This document shows, in pieces, positions 8,294 to 18,300 of a stretch of DNA of 33,969 nucleotides. The notes beneath the pieces were generated by a model. It saw only the letters and a list, made by a program, of their open reading frames with translations. It was not told the DNA's origin and made no database searches. A program made the translations under genes and the position numbers. Source of the stretch: an uncultured Pelagibacteraceae bacterium (GTDB lineage Bacteria; Pseudomonadota; Alphaproteobacteria; Pelagibacterales; Pelagibacteraceae). The stretch lies in contig CABXRY010000010.1 in NCBI GenBank assembly GCA_902514755.1, forward strand, positions 1 through 33,969. The letters are read 5' to 3'. Position 1 is the first letter of the stretch, and the number at the start of each line of letters is the position of its first letter.

Positions 8294-9079
8294 ATGAAAA
8301 AATTTTTAAAATCTTTGATAATAATTTTAGCAATGACAACTGGCGCAATTGCTGGATCAGACGGTGAAAATGATCTATCAAAAAAAAAAGCTGGTCAAAT
8401 AAAGGATTGTTTTGAACCTCTAAATAGAGCAACATTTGCTTTAAACCAGGGTTTAGATAAAATTATTTTTAAACCAGTTGCGAAAACATACCGAATTTTA
8501 CCTTCACCTATTAGAGTGGGAACTAGTAATGCACTAGATAATTTATCATCAGTAGTTACAATCCCAAACAATCTTCTTCAAGGTGAGTTTAAAAAAGCTG
8601 GAATTAATATAGGAAGGTTTGTGTTAAATACAACATTTGGAGTGATTGGTATATTTGATGTAGCAGAAATGATTGGTTTTCCGGAATATGAAAAAGAGGA
8701 TTATGGACAAACACTAGGCTCATATGGAATTGGTCCAGGTTGTTACTTGGTACTTCCTGTGATCGGACCTTCAACTGTTAGAGATACAGTTGGATCATTA
8801 GCTAATTTAGCTGGGGGTGATGCTTGGTATAATGTTACTGTAGCTAATGATACCCAGCATTTTTCTGACTTTGATTATTGGGGAACAAGAATTTCTACTG
8901 GGATTGATTTTAGAGCAAAAAATATAGAATCTTTTGAAAACTTAGAAAAAAATTCTATGGACTTTTATGCTTCAGTGAGAAGTTTATATTTACAAGATAG
9001 ACAAATGAAAATTTCTAATACTAAAGCTATTATTGAAACAATGGATGATAGTGACTGGGAAGAAATAGAAACCAATTAA
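8294..9079 (+). CDS. mlaA: MlaA (VacJ) family protein, outer-membrane lipid asymmetry
   Basis: 261 residues. MlaA sits in the outer membrane and removes mislocalised phospholipids from the outer leaflet, passing them to MlaC. The family core is clear: DCFEPLNRATFALNQGLDK at about 38-56, then NALDNLSSVVTIPNNLLQG, RFVLNTTFGVIGIFDVA, and EDYGQTLGSYGIGPGCYLVLPVIGPS at about 135-160. The N terminus is a signal peptide with a likely signal peptidase I site after AIA (residue 20). No lipobox Cys is visible, although studied MlaA proteins are lipoproteins. The first ATG is needed for the signal peptide. mlaC follows after 19 bases; the inner-membrane MlaFEDB part is not in the window. Confidence 0.93.
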   Translation: MKKFLKSLIIILAMTTGAIAGSDGENDLSKKKAGQIKDCFEPLNRATFALNQGLDKIIFKPVAKTYRILPSPIRVGTSNALDNLSSVVTIPNNLLQGEFKKAGINIGRFVLNTTFGVIGIFDVAEMIGFPEYEKEDYGQTLGSYGIGPGCYLVLPVIGPSTVRDTVGSLANLAGGDAWYNVTVANDTQHFSDFDYWGTRISTGIDFRAKNIESFENLEKNSMDFYASVRSLYLQDRQMKISNTKAIIETMDDSDWEEIETN

Positions 9080-9098
9080 ACAACCTATTAAAGAATTA

Positions 9099-9692
9099 AT
9101 GAAAAAAATACTTACTTTTTTCTTATCTACATTTCTTTTTTTTACAAACAGTAATATTTCTTTTTCAATAGAGCCTGATGTTTTTATTCAATCTACGGTA
9201 AATAGAGCAGCTGATACATTGGGAGGAAATTTCACTAAAAATGAAAGAATTGAACAATTAAAACAGATAGCAAAAGATACCGTAGATATTACTGGGATAG
9301 GCTATTATTCTTTGGGATCTCATAGAAAAAGCTTAAGTAAAGAACAATTATCAACTTACAAAAAAGCGTTTGAAGAATACTTTTTAAAAAGTTTTTCTAG
9401 TAGATTGGCAGAATACTCAAATCCTGAAATTGAAGTAATATCAAAAAATAAATTAAATAAAAACTATACAATAGTTTTAAGCAAGTTAGTTGCAACAGAT
9501 AGTAGGCCAGAGGTTAAAATTGAATGGAGAGTTTATACAAAAAATCCTGAAAATTTATTAATTAGAGACTTGATTATAGAAGGATTGAGTTTAGCCAGAA
9601 CTCAAAAAGAGGAATTCTCATCAATTATTAATTCTAATGATGGTAAAATTGAAGCTCTGCTTAAAAATTTAGCAGATTTTTCTGCTGAATGA
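9099..9692 (+). CDS. mlaC: MlaC family periplasmic phospholipid-binding protein
   Basis: 197 residues. MlaC is the soluble periplasmic carrier that shuttles phospholipid between the MlaA complex and the inner-membrane Mla ABC transporter. A signal peptide spans about residues 1-23 (Lys-rich start, Phe/Leu core, cleavage near SFS). Family blocks follow: DVTDITGIGYYSLG-like sequence (seen as DTVDITGIGYYSLG), LSTYKKAFEEYFLKSFSSRL, and a C-terminal VEWRVY-like strand followed by a Gly-Leu-Ser-containing segment (DLIIEGLSLARTQKEEF). It is co-directional with mlaA and probably shares its promoter. It ends 35 bases before a convergent tRNA gene without a clear terminator. Confidence 0.88.
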   Translation: MKKILTFFLSTFLFFTNSNISFSIEPDVFIQSTVNRAADTLGGNFTKNERIEQLKQIAKDTVDITGIGYYSLGSHRKSLSKEQLSTYKKAFEEYFLKSFSSRLAEYSNPEIEVISKNKLNKNYTIVLSKLVATDSRPEVKIEWRVYTKNPENLLIRDLIIEGLSLARTQKEEFSSIINSNDGKIEALLKNLADFSAE

Positions 9693-9726
9693 TTCTACAA
9701 AAAAAGTTTATCAATTATTATAAATT

Positions 9727-9803
9727 TGGTGGGCCCGCCAGGACTCGAACCTGGGACCAATACATTATGAGTGTACTGCTCTAACCAACTGAGCTACAGG
9801 CCC
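9727..9803 (-). tRNA. tRNA with CAU anticodon, probably lysidine-type tRNA-Ile2
   Basis: A full cloverleaf of 77 bases with encoded CCA. The acceptor stem pairs GGGCCTG with CGGGCCC, the D-loop AGTTGGTTA is normal, the anticodon loop is CTCATAA, and the T-loop TTCGAGT is normal. CAU can mean initiator Met, elongator Met or Ile2. The initiator is unlikely because the first acceptor pair is G-C. The C4-G69 and C5-G68 pairs, used by TilS of E. coli to tell Ile2 from Met, are both present, so I favour Ile2, with the anticodon C modified to lysidine. Elongator Met remains possible. Confidence 0.93.
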
Positions 9804-9863
9804 AAAATCTTAGAAGTAACTATATCATTTTTATAAAGTTATCAATTATAGATAATCATTATA

Positions 9864-9938
9864 TGGTGGGCCGTGTTGGTTACGCTCCAACTACCCCTGC
9901 AATGTCAATGCAGTACTCTACTATTGAGCTAACGGCCC
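9864..9938 (-). tRNA. tRNA-Val(GAC) with noncanonical D and T loops
   Basis: 75 bases with encoded CCA. All four stems form: acceptor GGGCCGT/ACGGCCC (7 pairs), D stem GCTC/GAGT (one G-U), anticodon stem CTGCA/TGCAG with loop TTGACAT (anticodon GAC), and T stem GTTGG/CCAAC. The D-loop is AATAGTA instead of AGTTGGTA, so the G18-G19 pair is reduced to one G. The T-loop is AGCGTAA instead of TTCGANT, lacking T54, T55 and A58. It starts seven bases after the rpoD stop, so it is probably processed from the rpoD transcript. Confidence 0.85.
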
Positions 9939-9945
9939 AGTAAAA

Positions 9946-11772
9946 TTAACTTTCTAAGAAACTTTTTAATTGCTTAGATCTGCTAGGATGTTTTAGTTTT
10001 CTAAGAGCTTTTGCCTCAATCTGTCTAATTCTCTCCCGTGTTACAGAGAATTGAAGACCTACTTCTTCTAAAGTGTGATCTGTATTCATTCCAACACCAA
10101 ATCTCATTCTCAAGACTCTTTCCTCTCTTGGTGTAAGAGTTGATAGAATTTTAGTTGTAGCTTCTCCTAGGTTTGATTTAATTGCTTGTTCTAATGGAGC
10201 TAGCGCTTTAGTATCTTCTATAAAATCACCTAAACTACTATCTTCCTCATCACCAACTGGTTTCTCAAGTGATACTGGCTCTTTTGAAATTTTTAATACT
10301 TTTCTAACTTTATCAAGTGGCATTCTAAGTTTTTGAGCTAATTCCTCTGGCGTAGCTTCTCTTCCAAACTCACTTAAAATAAGTCTTTGTGTTCTTACTA
10401 TTTTATTAATTGTTTCAATCATATGAACTGGAATTCTGATTGTTCTAGCTTGGTCTGCGATTGATCTTGTAATTGCTTGTCTAATCCACCATGTTGCATA
10501 AGTAGAAAATTTATATCCTCTTCGATATTCAAATTTATCAACTGCTTTCATCAAGCCAATATTTCCTTCTTGAATCAAATCTAAAAACTGAAGGCCTCTA
10601 TTAGTATATTTTTTAGCAATTGAAATTACTAATCTTAAATTAGCTTCAACCATCTCTTTTTTGGCAATTCTAGATTCTTTTTCTCCTTTTTGAACTCTGC
10701 TAACTAATTTTTTAAAATCAGTTACAGAAATTCCTAATTTATGACTTATTTCAATTAATCTCTCTCTTATATTCTTAAATTCTTCTTTATTTTTTGAGAA
10801 GAATTGCTTCCAGATTAAGTTAGTATCTAAAAATTTTTTTAGATTAGGATTAATTTCATTTCCAATATAAAATTTAATGAATTCATTTCTTGGTATCTTA
10901 TGATCCATGGCAAGTCTCAAAAGATTACCTTCTAATGATATAATTTTTTTGTTTTCAATGTAATGTTTTTGTACTAGTTCTTCTAAAACTGAAGGCGACA
11001 ATTGGAGTGATTTAATATTTTCTAAAATATCATCTACAATCTTTTGATATCCTTTTTCTTTTGCTGGTGAGAAATTTCGTGAATTTAAAACACAATCTAG
11101 TTTTTCTTTTTGATATTTAATTAACTTATTATATTCTTTGGTTAGAGTACTAACAGTTTTTAAAACCTTTGGTTTAATTTCAGTTTCCATTGCAGCGAGT
11201 GTTGGATTAAAATCATCATCCTCGCTATCACCAGATCCTTCATCTTTTTCTGTTTCGCCAGCATTTTTTTGCTTTGCACTAGGTCCTGTAGTTTCATCTT
11301 CCATATAATTTGTATCAATATCAATAATTTCTCTAACTAAAATTTCGTCCTTTTGTAATTGATCATTCCATTCAAAAAACTGTTGCGCTGTCATCGGGCT
11401 TTGTGACAAAGCTATCAGCATTACATCTTTTCCAGCCTCAATTCTTTTAGCAATTGCAATTTCACCTTCTCTTGAAAGTAATTCGACCCCACCCATCTCA
11501 CGTAAATACATTCTTATAGGATCATCACTTTTCTCAATTGTCTTACCCTCTTCTTTGGAAGATCCTTCTTTTTTTCTCAAAACTTTATAATCAGATTTTT
11601 TTTCAACTAATGTGATATTTTCATCTAATATATGAATGAAAGCTTGAGCTAAATTTTCATCAGAAAGGTTTCGTTTTCCTAAAGACTTATTTAATTCCTC
11701 GTAAGTTATGAAACCCCTATGGGTTCCACGACCCATTAATCTTGCAAATGATTTTGTAATAATTCTTTCCAC
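9946..11772 (-). CDS. rpoD: RpoD, primary sigma-70 factor
   Basis: 608 residues. This is the housekeeping sigma factor that directs RNA polymerase to -35/-10 promoters. Region 1.1 is at about 1-60 ([13 protein letters not shown]), region 1.2 at 84-114 ([17 protein letters not shown]), and an acidic non-conserved region lies at about 150-200. Region 2 spans 376-445 ([17 protein letters not shown], then [15 protein letters not shown]), region 3 about 458-530, and region 4 about 545-605 with the helix-turn-helix [23 protein letters not shown] in 567-589. The start is GTG and no Shine-Dalgarno sequence is visible. It follows dnaG after 67 bases that contain a TATATAA stretch, a possible internal promoter. 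Two tRNA genes follow on the same strand. Confidence 0.97.
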   Translation of the reverse strand: MERIITKSFARLMGRGTHRGFITYEELNKSLGKRNLSDENLAQAFIHILDENITLVEKKSDYKVLRKKEGSSKEEGKTIEKSDDPIRMYLREMGGVELLSREGEIAIAKRIEAGKDVMLIALSQSPMTAQQFFEWNDQLQKDEILVREIIDIDTNYMEDETTGPSAKQKNAGETEKDEGSGDSEDDDFNPTLAAMETEIKPKVLKTVSTLTKEYNKLIKYQKEKLDCVLNSRNFSPAKEKGYQKIVDDILENIKSLQLSPSVLEELVQKHYIENKKIISLEGNLLRLAMDHKIPRNEFIKFYIGNEINPNLKKFLDTNLIWKQFFSKNKEEFKNIRERLIEISHKLGISVTDFKKLVSRVQKGEKESRIAKKEMVEANLRLVISIAKKYTNRGLQFLDLIQEGNIGLMKAVDKFEYRRGYKFSTYATWWIRQAITRSIADQARTIRIPVHMIETINKIVRTQRLILSEFGREATPEELAQKLRMPLDKVRKVLKISKEPVSLEKPVGDEEDSSLGDFIEDTKALAPLEQAIKSNLGEATTKILSTLTPREERVLRMRFGVGMNTDHTLEEVGLQFSVTRERIRQIEAKALRKLKHPSRSKQLKSFLES

Positions 11773-11839
11773 AGTAATAAAAGTTTGAGAGACTTATATA
11801 ATATCAAATTTGTAAAAATCCATTGCTAAATTGTTAGGA

Positions 11840-13615
11840 TTAATTGATTTTTCTCTCGTTTTTCAACTCTTTTAGCTCATTAAAAGTCGTTTCGCTCATA
11901 TCCTTAGAAAACTTCGATTCTAATTCTTGGATTCTAAATTCAAGATCATAATTAAATAAATCTTTAGAGATATCATCTAGCAATTCTATAACTTGGTTTT
12001 CATTATTGGGCTTATTTTTCAAAATATGTTTAATGGGAGCAAATTTATTAATCTTATCTAATAATTGTTTATCTAAATTAAGATCATCAACAGTTATTTG
12101 CTCCTCTGACTTTAACTTCTGAACAATTGTATTAAGTATTTGTCTATTTATCTCAGTAAAAAATTTAATATCTTCAATTAAATGTATATTAGCCTGTAAA
12201 AGAGAAAGATTGTTAAGCACTAAATATAATAAAGAAAATTCTTTTAATTCGAAACCTGATATAGATTTACTTTCATTAAAATATTTTTTTGTTGTGTCTA
12301 GAGATTTAGTTTTTTTTACATAATACTTATTTTTATTTTGGTTAGAATGGGGGGTTAATTCAGCTATTTTTTCTAAAAAGTATTCAAGAACATACTTTTT
12401 AATAAAATCATCCTTAATTGAATTAGCTATAGCTCTAAGTTTTTTTTCAAATATTGCCATAGAAGATGGGTTATTTTCTGTTTGCTTTTTATAATGGCTA
12501 AAAATGAACTGATGAATAGATAACTTACTTTGCTTAGTAAATTCTACGAAGTAGTTTTTACCATTTTTATTAACATAACTATCTGGATCTTCCTTATCGG
12601 GTAAGAATAAGAAAGATATTTGTTTTTCAGGTTTTAATTCTTTTATCGAATTTTCTGCTGCTCTAAGAGCTGCTTTATAACCACTTTCATCTCCATCAAA
12701 ACAAATAATAATATCATCAAAGAACTGATTAAGAGTTAATATTTGTTTATCTGTTAAAGATGTTCCAAGATTTGCAACTACATTTTCAATTCCATTTTTA
12801 CTTAAACCAACCACATCCATATAACCTTCAACTAAAAAAATATGATCTAATTTATTTGATAATTTTCTTGCAAGATCTAGGTTATATAAGTTTGAACCTT
12901 TTTTAAAAAAGATTGTCTCTGGTGAATTAATATATTTTGCTAGATAATCTAAGTTTTCAATTATTCTTCCCCCTAATGCAATGGGTTGACCTGAAATATT
13001 ATTAATTGGAAAAATTAATCGACCTCTAAATCTTTCAACATATGTTTTCTTTTTTTCATCTAAGTAAAATAATCCACTTTCGACTAAAGTTTGTTCACTA
13101 AATTCATTTTTTAATTTTTCAAAAAAATTTGGATTTTTTTCTATATATCCAATTTTGAATTTCTTAACTTCACTTTTACTTAAAGATCTTTTTTTTAAAT
13201 AATCTCTTGCATTAAAATAAGCCTCATTTTTAAGTAATTCATTGTGATAAAAATTTACGTATTGATCATAAATTGAGAGATATTCTCTCCATTTTTTTTC
13301 TCTTTCTTCATCTTGTTTTGAAAAAATATATGGCTGCATTCCAGCTAATTGAGCGAGATGTTTAACTGCTTCACCAAATTTTAAATTCTGAATTTTCATC
13401 ACAAAATCAAAAATATTGCCATGCTCTGATGTTGCAAAACAATGATAAAATTCTTTTTCATCATTCACAGTAAATGACGGAGTTTTCTCATTCTTGAATG
13501 GAGATAAACCTACGTATTCTTTACCTCTTTTCTTGAGTGCAACTGACTTTGATACAACTGTAGAAACTTTTAGTCTTGTTTTAATCTCGTCAAGGTACTC
13601 TTTTGGATATTTCAT
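11840..13615 (-). CDS. dnaG: DnaG, replicative primase
   Basis: 591 residues. DnaG makes RNA primers at the replication fork with the DnaB helicase. The N-terminal domain (LSPFKNEKTPSFTVNDEKEFYHCF, residues 37-60) aligns with the CHC2 zinc domain, but the usual ligands are changed to Ser38, Lys41 and Thr62, and only Cys59 remains. The same loss is found in other alphaproteobacterial primases as I recall them. The Toprim catalytic core is intact, with Glu263 (LVEGYMD) and DGD at 307-309. The C-terminal region is less conserved and should bind DnaB. The ATG overlaps the yqeY stop by one base (TAATG). yqeY-dnaG-rpoD is the alphaproteobacterial form of the macromolecular-synthesis operon. Confidence 0.96.
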   Translation of the reverse strand: MKYPKEYLDEIKTRLKVSTVVSKSVALKKRGKEYVGLSPFKNEKTPSFTVNDEKEFYHCFATSEHGNIFDFVMKIQNLKFGEAVKHLAQLAGMQPYIFSKQDEEREKKWREYLSIYDQYVNFYHNELLKNEAYFNARDYLKKRSLSKSEVKKFKIGYIEKNPNFFEKLKNEFSEQTLVESGLFYLDEKKKTYVERFRGRLIFPINNISGQPIALGGRIIENLDYLAKYINSPETIFFKKGSNLYNLDLARKLSNKLDHIFLVEGYMDVVGLSKNGIENVVANLGTSLTDKQILTLNQFFDDIIICFDGDESGYKAALRAAENSIKELKPEKQISFLFLPDKEDPDSYVNKNGKNYFVEFTKQSKLSIHQFIFSHYKKQTENNPSSMAIFEKKLRAIANSIKDDFIKKYVLEYFLEKIAELTPHSNQNKNKYYVKKTKSLDTTKKYFNESKSISGFELKEFSLLYLVLNNLSLLQANIHLIEDIKFFTEINRQILNTIVQKLKSEEQITVDDLNLDKQLLDKINKFAPIKHILKNKPNNENQVIELLDDISKDLFNYDLEFRIQELESKFSKDMSETTFNELKELKNERKIN

Positions 13616-14076
13616 TAACTACTCAATAATTCTTTAATAAGAGGTCCAGCTTTTGCAAAATCAATTTCATCAGTATGCTTTTTTTTAAGCTCACCCATTA
13701 CTTTGCCCATATCTTTTAAAGAACTAGCCCCAATCTCAGAAATAATTGCAGCACATATTTTCTTAGTTTCTTCTTCACCAAGTTGTGTTGGTAAAAATCC
13801 TGTTAAAATATCATATTCATTTTGTTCAACTTCTAAAAGATCGGTTCTGTTATTTTTCTTGTAAATTTCAATTGATTCGGCTCTTTGTTTAACCATTTTT
13901 TTTAATAGCTTTTTAATATCTTCATCGTCAGTATCTTTTTTGTTTGGTCCCGATCTGTTTACAATATCCAAATCTTTTATTGAGGATAATATTAACCTGT
14001 AGGTTGATATTTTAATTTTATCTTTTGATTTTAAGGCGTTTTTATATTCAGTTTCGATTGTTTCTTTCAATGACAT
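13615..14076 (-). CDS. yqeY: YqeY/GatB-tail domain protein
   Basis: 153 residues, the usual length of the family. YqeY resembles the C-terminal tail domain of the GatB subunit of Asp-tRNA(Asn)/Glu-tRNA(Gln) amidotransferase. A role in tRNA binding is supposed but not established. Typical features are the N-terminal helix with TYRLILSSIKDLDI, the block KKMVKQRAESIEIYKKNNRTDLLEVEQNEYDIL, and LPTQLGEEE, with DMGKVMGELKKKH near the C terminus. It is the first gene of the operon with dnaG and rpoD, coupled to dnaG by a TAATG overlap, and divergent from carA, an arrangement seen in many alphaproteobacteria. Confidence 0.92.
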   Translation of the reverse strand: MSLKETIETEYKNALKSKDKIKISTYRLILSSIKDLDIVNRSGPNKKDTDDEDIKKLLKKMVKQRAESIEIYKKNNRTDLLEVEQNEYDILTGFLPTQLGEEETKKICAAIISEIGASSLKDMGKVMGELKKKHTDEIDFAKAGPLIKELLSS

Positions 14077-14153
14077 AATTTTTTTAATCTACTTCAAAGA
14101 AAAAATTCTTCAAAAGAAAAATTGTTTTTTTACAATTTTATAATACATCTCTG

Positions 14154-14207
14154 TTGCGATAATAAAGCAATTATTGTATTAACCTTTAACTCATGAGTTG
14201 TAATTGA
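14154..14207 (+). promoter_or_regulatory. carA control region: promoter, palindrome, four-codon leader ORF
   Basis: A possible promoter is TTGCGA (14154-14159), 17 bases, TATTAA (14177-14182). A perfect 12-base palindrome, AACTCATGAGTT, sits at 14188-14199, just where transcription would start. Inside it an ATG at 14193 opens a four-codon frame (Met-Ser-Cys-Asn) whose TGA at 14205-14207 overlaps the TTG start of carA. Whether any part is functional is unknown. Confidence 0.4.
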
Positions 14208-15397
14208 TCAAAAAAGCAAAAAAAACTAACTCAAAAAATTCACAAATCAATACAGGCGTTTTAGTTCTTGAAAATAAGAAGGTTTTTAAAGGAATTGGAA
14301 TTGGTTACCAAGGAGAAGCTACCGGAGAAGTTTGTTTTAATACCTCGTTAACTGGTTATCAAGAAATTATATCGGATCCATCTTACGCTGGACAAATAAT
14401 AAACTTTACATTTCCCCATATTGGGAATGTTGGAACTAACAAACAGGATTACGAAAGCGATAAAATTTGGACCAAGGGAGTAATTTTTAATTCTGAAATA
14501 ACATCACCCTCAAACTATAGATCTTTTCAACATTTGGATGCTTGGCTTAAGAAAAATAAAATAGTTGGTATTACTGGATTAGACACCAGAAGTTTAACAA
14601 ATTTGATTAGGGATAAAGGTGCTCCTAAGGGAACGATTGCCAATTCAAAAACTAGAAAATTTAATATTAGTAAACTAACCAACTCAACAATAAAATGGAG
14701 TGGTTTAAAAAACCTTGATCTCGCAGAAAAAGTAACATCACCAAAGAATTATATTTGGAAAGGTCTTAAAACTTGGAAAAAAGAAACAGGTTATAAAAAA
14801 AATAATAAAAATTCATTTCATGTAGTGGCGATTGACTATGGAATAAAAAAAAATATTTTAAGATATTTTTCAGACTTTAATTGCAAAGTAACGGTAGTTC
14901 CATGTAAAACATCTGCAAGTAAAATTTTATCTCTTAAACCAAATGGTATATTTTTATCAAATGGACCTGGAGATCCTGCAGCAACAGGAAAGTATGCAAT
15001 CAATATAATTAAAGATTTAATTAAAATTAATTTACCAATTTTTGGAATTTGTTTGGGCCACCAAATTCTTGCTCTCACATTGGGTGGAAAAACGAAAAAA
15101 ATGAAACTTGGTCATAGAGGTGCAAACCATCCAGTTAAAAACTTGATACATGATAATGTTGAAATCACTAGTCAAAATCATGGCTTTGTTGTAGTTGAAG
15201 AAAATTTACCGAAAAATATTGAGATTACTCACAAGTCCTTATTTGATGACACAATCGAAGGAATAAAACTTAAAAATAAACCAGTTTTTTCAGTCCAATA
15301 TCATCCTGAGTCTAATCCAGGCCCACAAGATAGTGTTTATTTGTTTCAAGAATTTATTAACAACATGAAAAAAAATGCCAAAAAGAAAAGATCTTAA
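14204..15397 (+). CDS. carA: CarA, carbamoyl-phosphate synthase glutaminase subunit
   Basis: 397 residues. CarA hydrolyses glutamine and feeds ammonia to CarB for carbamoyl phosphate, the precursor of arginine and pyrimidines. The N-terminal small-subunit domain runs from about 18 to 150 ([25 protein letters not shown]). The class I glutamine amidotransferase domain follows, with nucleophile Cys283 in GICLGHQ and His367/Glu369 in QYHPES. The only plausible start before the first conserved residues is TTG at 14204. No ATG or GTG is available in frame, and an upstream ATG leads only to a four-codon frame. The 3' end overlaps carB by 23 bases. Confidence 0.96.
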   Translation: MIKKAKKTNSKNSQINTGVLVLENKKVFKGIGIGYQGEATGEVCFNTSLTGYQEIISDPSYAGQIINFTFPHIGNVGTNKQDYESDKIWTKGVIFNSEITSPSNYRSFQHLDAWLKKNKIVGITGLDTRSLTNLIRDKGAPKGTIANSKTRKFNISKLTNSTIKWSGLKNLDLAEKVTSPKNYIWKGLKTWKKETGYKKNNKNSFHVVAIDYGIKKNILRYFSDFNCKVTVVPCKTSASKILSLKPNGIFLSNGPGDPAATGKYAINIIKDLIKINLPIFGICLGHQILALTLGGKTKKMKLGHRGANHPVKNLIHDNVEITSQNHGFVVVEENLPKNIEITHKSLFDDTIEGIKLKNKPVFSVQYHPESNPGPQDSVYLFQEFINNMKKNAKKKRS

Positions 15398-18300
15398 AAA
15401 AATTTTAGTTGTTGGAGCTGGTCCTATTATCATAGGTCAAGCATGTGAATTTGATTATTCTGGAACTCAAGCTTGTAAAGCATTAAGAGACGAAGGTTAT
15501 AAAGTAGTCTTAATTAATTCAAATCCAGCAACAATAATGACTGATCCAGACGTTGCTGATCAAACTTATATCGAGCCAATTACTTTAGAGGTTTTAGAAA
15601 AAATAGTTAAAAAAGAAAAACCTGACGCAATACTTCCAACAATGGGTGGCCAAACTGCTCTTAATCTTGCAATGGAAGCAGAAAAAAAAGGAATATTAAA
15701 AAAATATAAAATAGAACTGATAGGTGCAAACTCTAAAGCAATTTCAAATGCTGAAGACAGAAAAAAATTTAGAAAAAATATGATTGATATTGGTTTGGAC
15801 TTACCTAAATCAGAAATCGTCAATAATATTAATCAAGCATCTAAAGTTTTGAAAAAAATAGGTCTGCCTACAATTATAAGACCAGCCTTTACTCTTGGAG
15901 GTCTTGGAGGAGGAATAGCTAAAAATAAAAAAGACTACCTTAAAATAATTAAAAATGGTTTACACGAATCTCCAGTTAGCCAAGTTCTAGTTGAAGAGTG
16001 TCTAGAAGGATGGAAAGAATTTGAAATGGAGGTTGTAAGAGATAAGAAGGATAATTGTATTATCATTTGTTCAATTGAAAATATTGATCCAATGGGAATT
16101 CATACAGGAGACTCTGTTACTGTTGCTCCAGCACTTACTCTTACCGACAAAGAATACCAAGTGATGCGAAATGCGTCAATTGCATGTTTAAGAAAAATTG
16201 GAGTTGAAACAGGTGGTTCCAATGTTCAATTTGCTATCAACCCAAAAAATGGTCGAATGGTTGTAATTGAAATGAACCCAAGAGTATCAAGATCATCTGC
16301 ACTTGCTTCAAAAGCAACTGGTTTTCCAATTGCAAAAGTAGCAGCTAAACTTGCTATTGGATACACATTAGATGAACTAAAAAATGAAATTACAAAAGTA
16401 ACACCTGCATCATTTGAGCCAAGTATTGATTATGTCGTAACTAAAATACCTCGATTTACTTTTGAAAAATTTTCAACTTCGCCAGTATCATTAGGTACTT
16501 CTATGAAATCTGTTGGTGAAGCTATGGCAATTGGTAGAAATTTTAAAGAGTCTCTTCAAAAAGCATTGGTATCGCTTGAAACGGGTTTTTCAGGGTTAGA
16601 TAGAATTTTCAATTTAAATAAAAAACAAATAGAAAAAAAACTTAAAGAAAATATTCCAAATAAAATTTTACTTGTTGCTGAAGCAATTAGAAAAAAAATT
16701 AATTTAAAAAGAATATTTGCTTTATCAAAAATTGATCCATGGTTCTTAGAGCAAATAAAAGAAATTGTAGACAATGAAAATAATATCAAAAATAAAGGAT
16801 TACCAAGAGATTTTAACGAATTTAATAGAATAAAATCAATTGGGTTCTCAGATAAAAAATTATCAGAGTTAACTAATACTAATGAAGATGTTGTCAGACG
16901 AAAAAGAATGGCACTTAAAATATTACCTGTATTTAAGAAAGTAGATACCTGTGCTGCAGAATTCAAATCTTTCACGCCATATATGTATTCAACTTATCAA
17001 AGAAATTTTTCAATTAATTCTGAATGTGAAGCTGAACCTTCATTTAAGAAAAAAATTATAATTTTAGGTGGTGGACCTAATCGAATTGGGCAAGGAATTG
17101 AATTTGATTATTGTTGTTGCCAGGCAAGCTTTTCCTTAAAGGATGCTGGTTTTGAAACAATCATGATTAATTGCAACCCTGAAACAGTATCAACAGATTA
17201 CGATACTAGTGATCGATTATATTTTGAACCTCTTAAAGAAGAGTATGTTTTCAATATAATAAAGAAAGAAAAAGAAAAAGGTAACCTGATCGGTATTATT
17301 GCTCAATTTGGTGGTCAAACTCCAATTAAACTTGCTAGATTTTTACACGATAACAAACTTCCAATTTTAGGAACACAATATACATCGATTGATCTTGCAG
17401 AAGACAGGGATAGATTTAGAAATTTACTTAACAAATTAAATTTAAAACAAGCAGAGAGTGGAATTGCAAAAACATTCAAACAAGCAATTCAAATAGCAGA
17501 AAAAATAGGTCTTCCGTTAATGGTTAGACCTTCATATGTTTTAGGTGGTAGAGCGATGGAAATTGTTCATGAAAAAAGTCAACTTAAAAACTTTGTAGAA
17601 GAAGCTTTTAAAGCAGCAGAAAAAAATCCAATCCTCATTGATAAGTTTATTGATCACGCAATGGAAGTAGATGTTGATGCGATATCTGATGGAAAACAAG
17701 TTCATGTAGCAGGTATTATGCAGCATATAGAAGAAGCAGGAATTCATTCAGGAGACTCTGCTTGTAGTCTCCCTCCAATTTCAATTAAGCCATTTTTAAT
17801 TAAAGAAATTGAAAATCAAACTAAAAAGTTAGCTTTAGCTTTAAAAGTTAAAGGTTTTATGAATATTCAATTTGCAATCAAGAAAGACGAGATTTATGTG
17901 ATTGAAGTAAACCCAAGAGCAAGTAGAACAGTGCCTTTTGTATCAAAAGCAAAAGGTCTTCCGCTTGCAAAAATTGCATCACGTATAATGGCGGGTGAAA
18001 AGTTATCTAAATTTAATTTAAAAGATAAATCAAAAGGCATGTATGCAGTTAAGGAAGCTGTATTTCCTTTTAATAAATTTCCTAACAGTGATTTACTTTT
18101 AGGTCCTGAAATGAAATCAACTGGTGAAGTCATGGGATTTGATAAAAACTTTGGAATGGCATTTGCTAAAAGTCAAATTGCATCAGCTAACTCATTACCA
18201 AAACAAGGACTTGCGTTTATATCATTGAAAGATTCGCACAAAGATGAGGGAATTAAGTTAGCAAAAGAACTTACGAAACTTAATTTCACATTATGTGCAA

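Noticed and set aside
9693..9726. A terminator for mlaC before the convergent tRNA gene.
   Set aside because: No stable GC-containing stem followed by a T-run is visible.
14115..14140. Inverted repeat AAAATTGT / ACAATTTT around a T-run between yqeY and carA.
   Set aside because: It lies between divergent starts, where a terminator has no obvious role, and consists only of low-complexity A/T pairs with one G-C.
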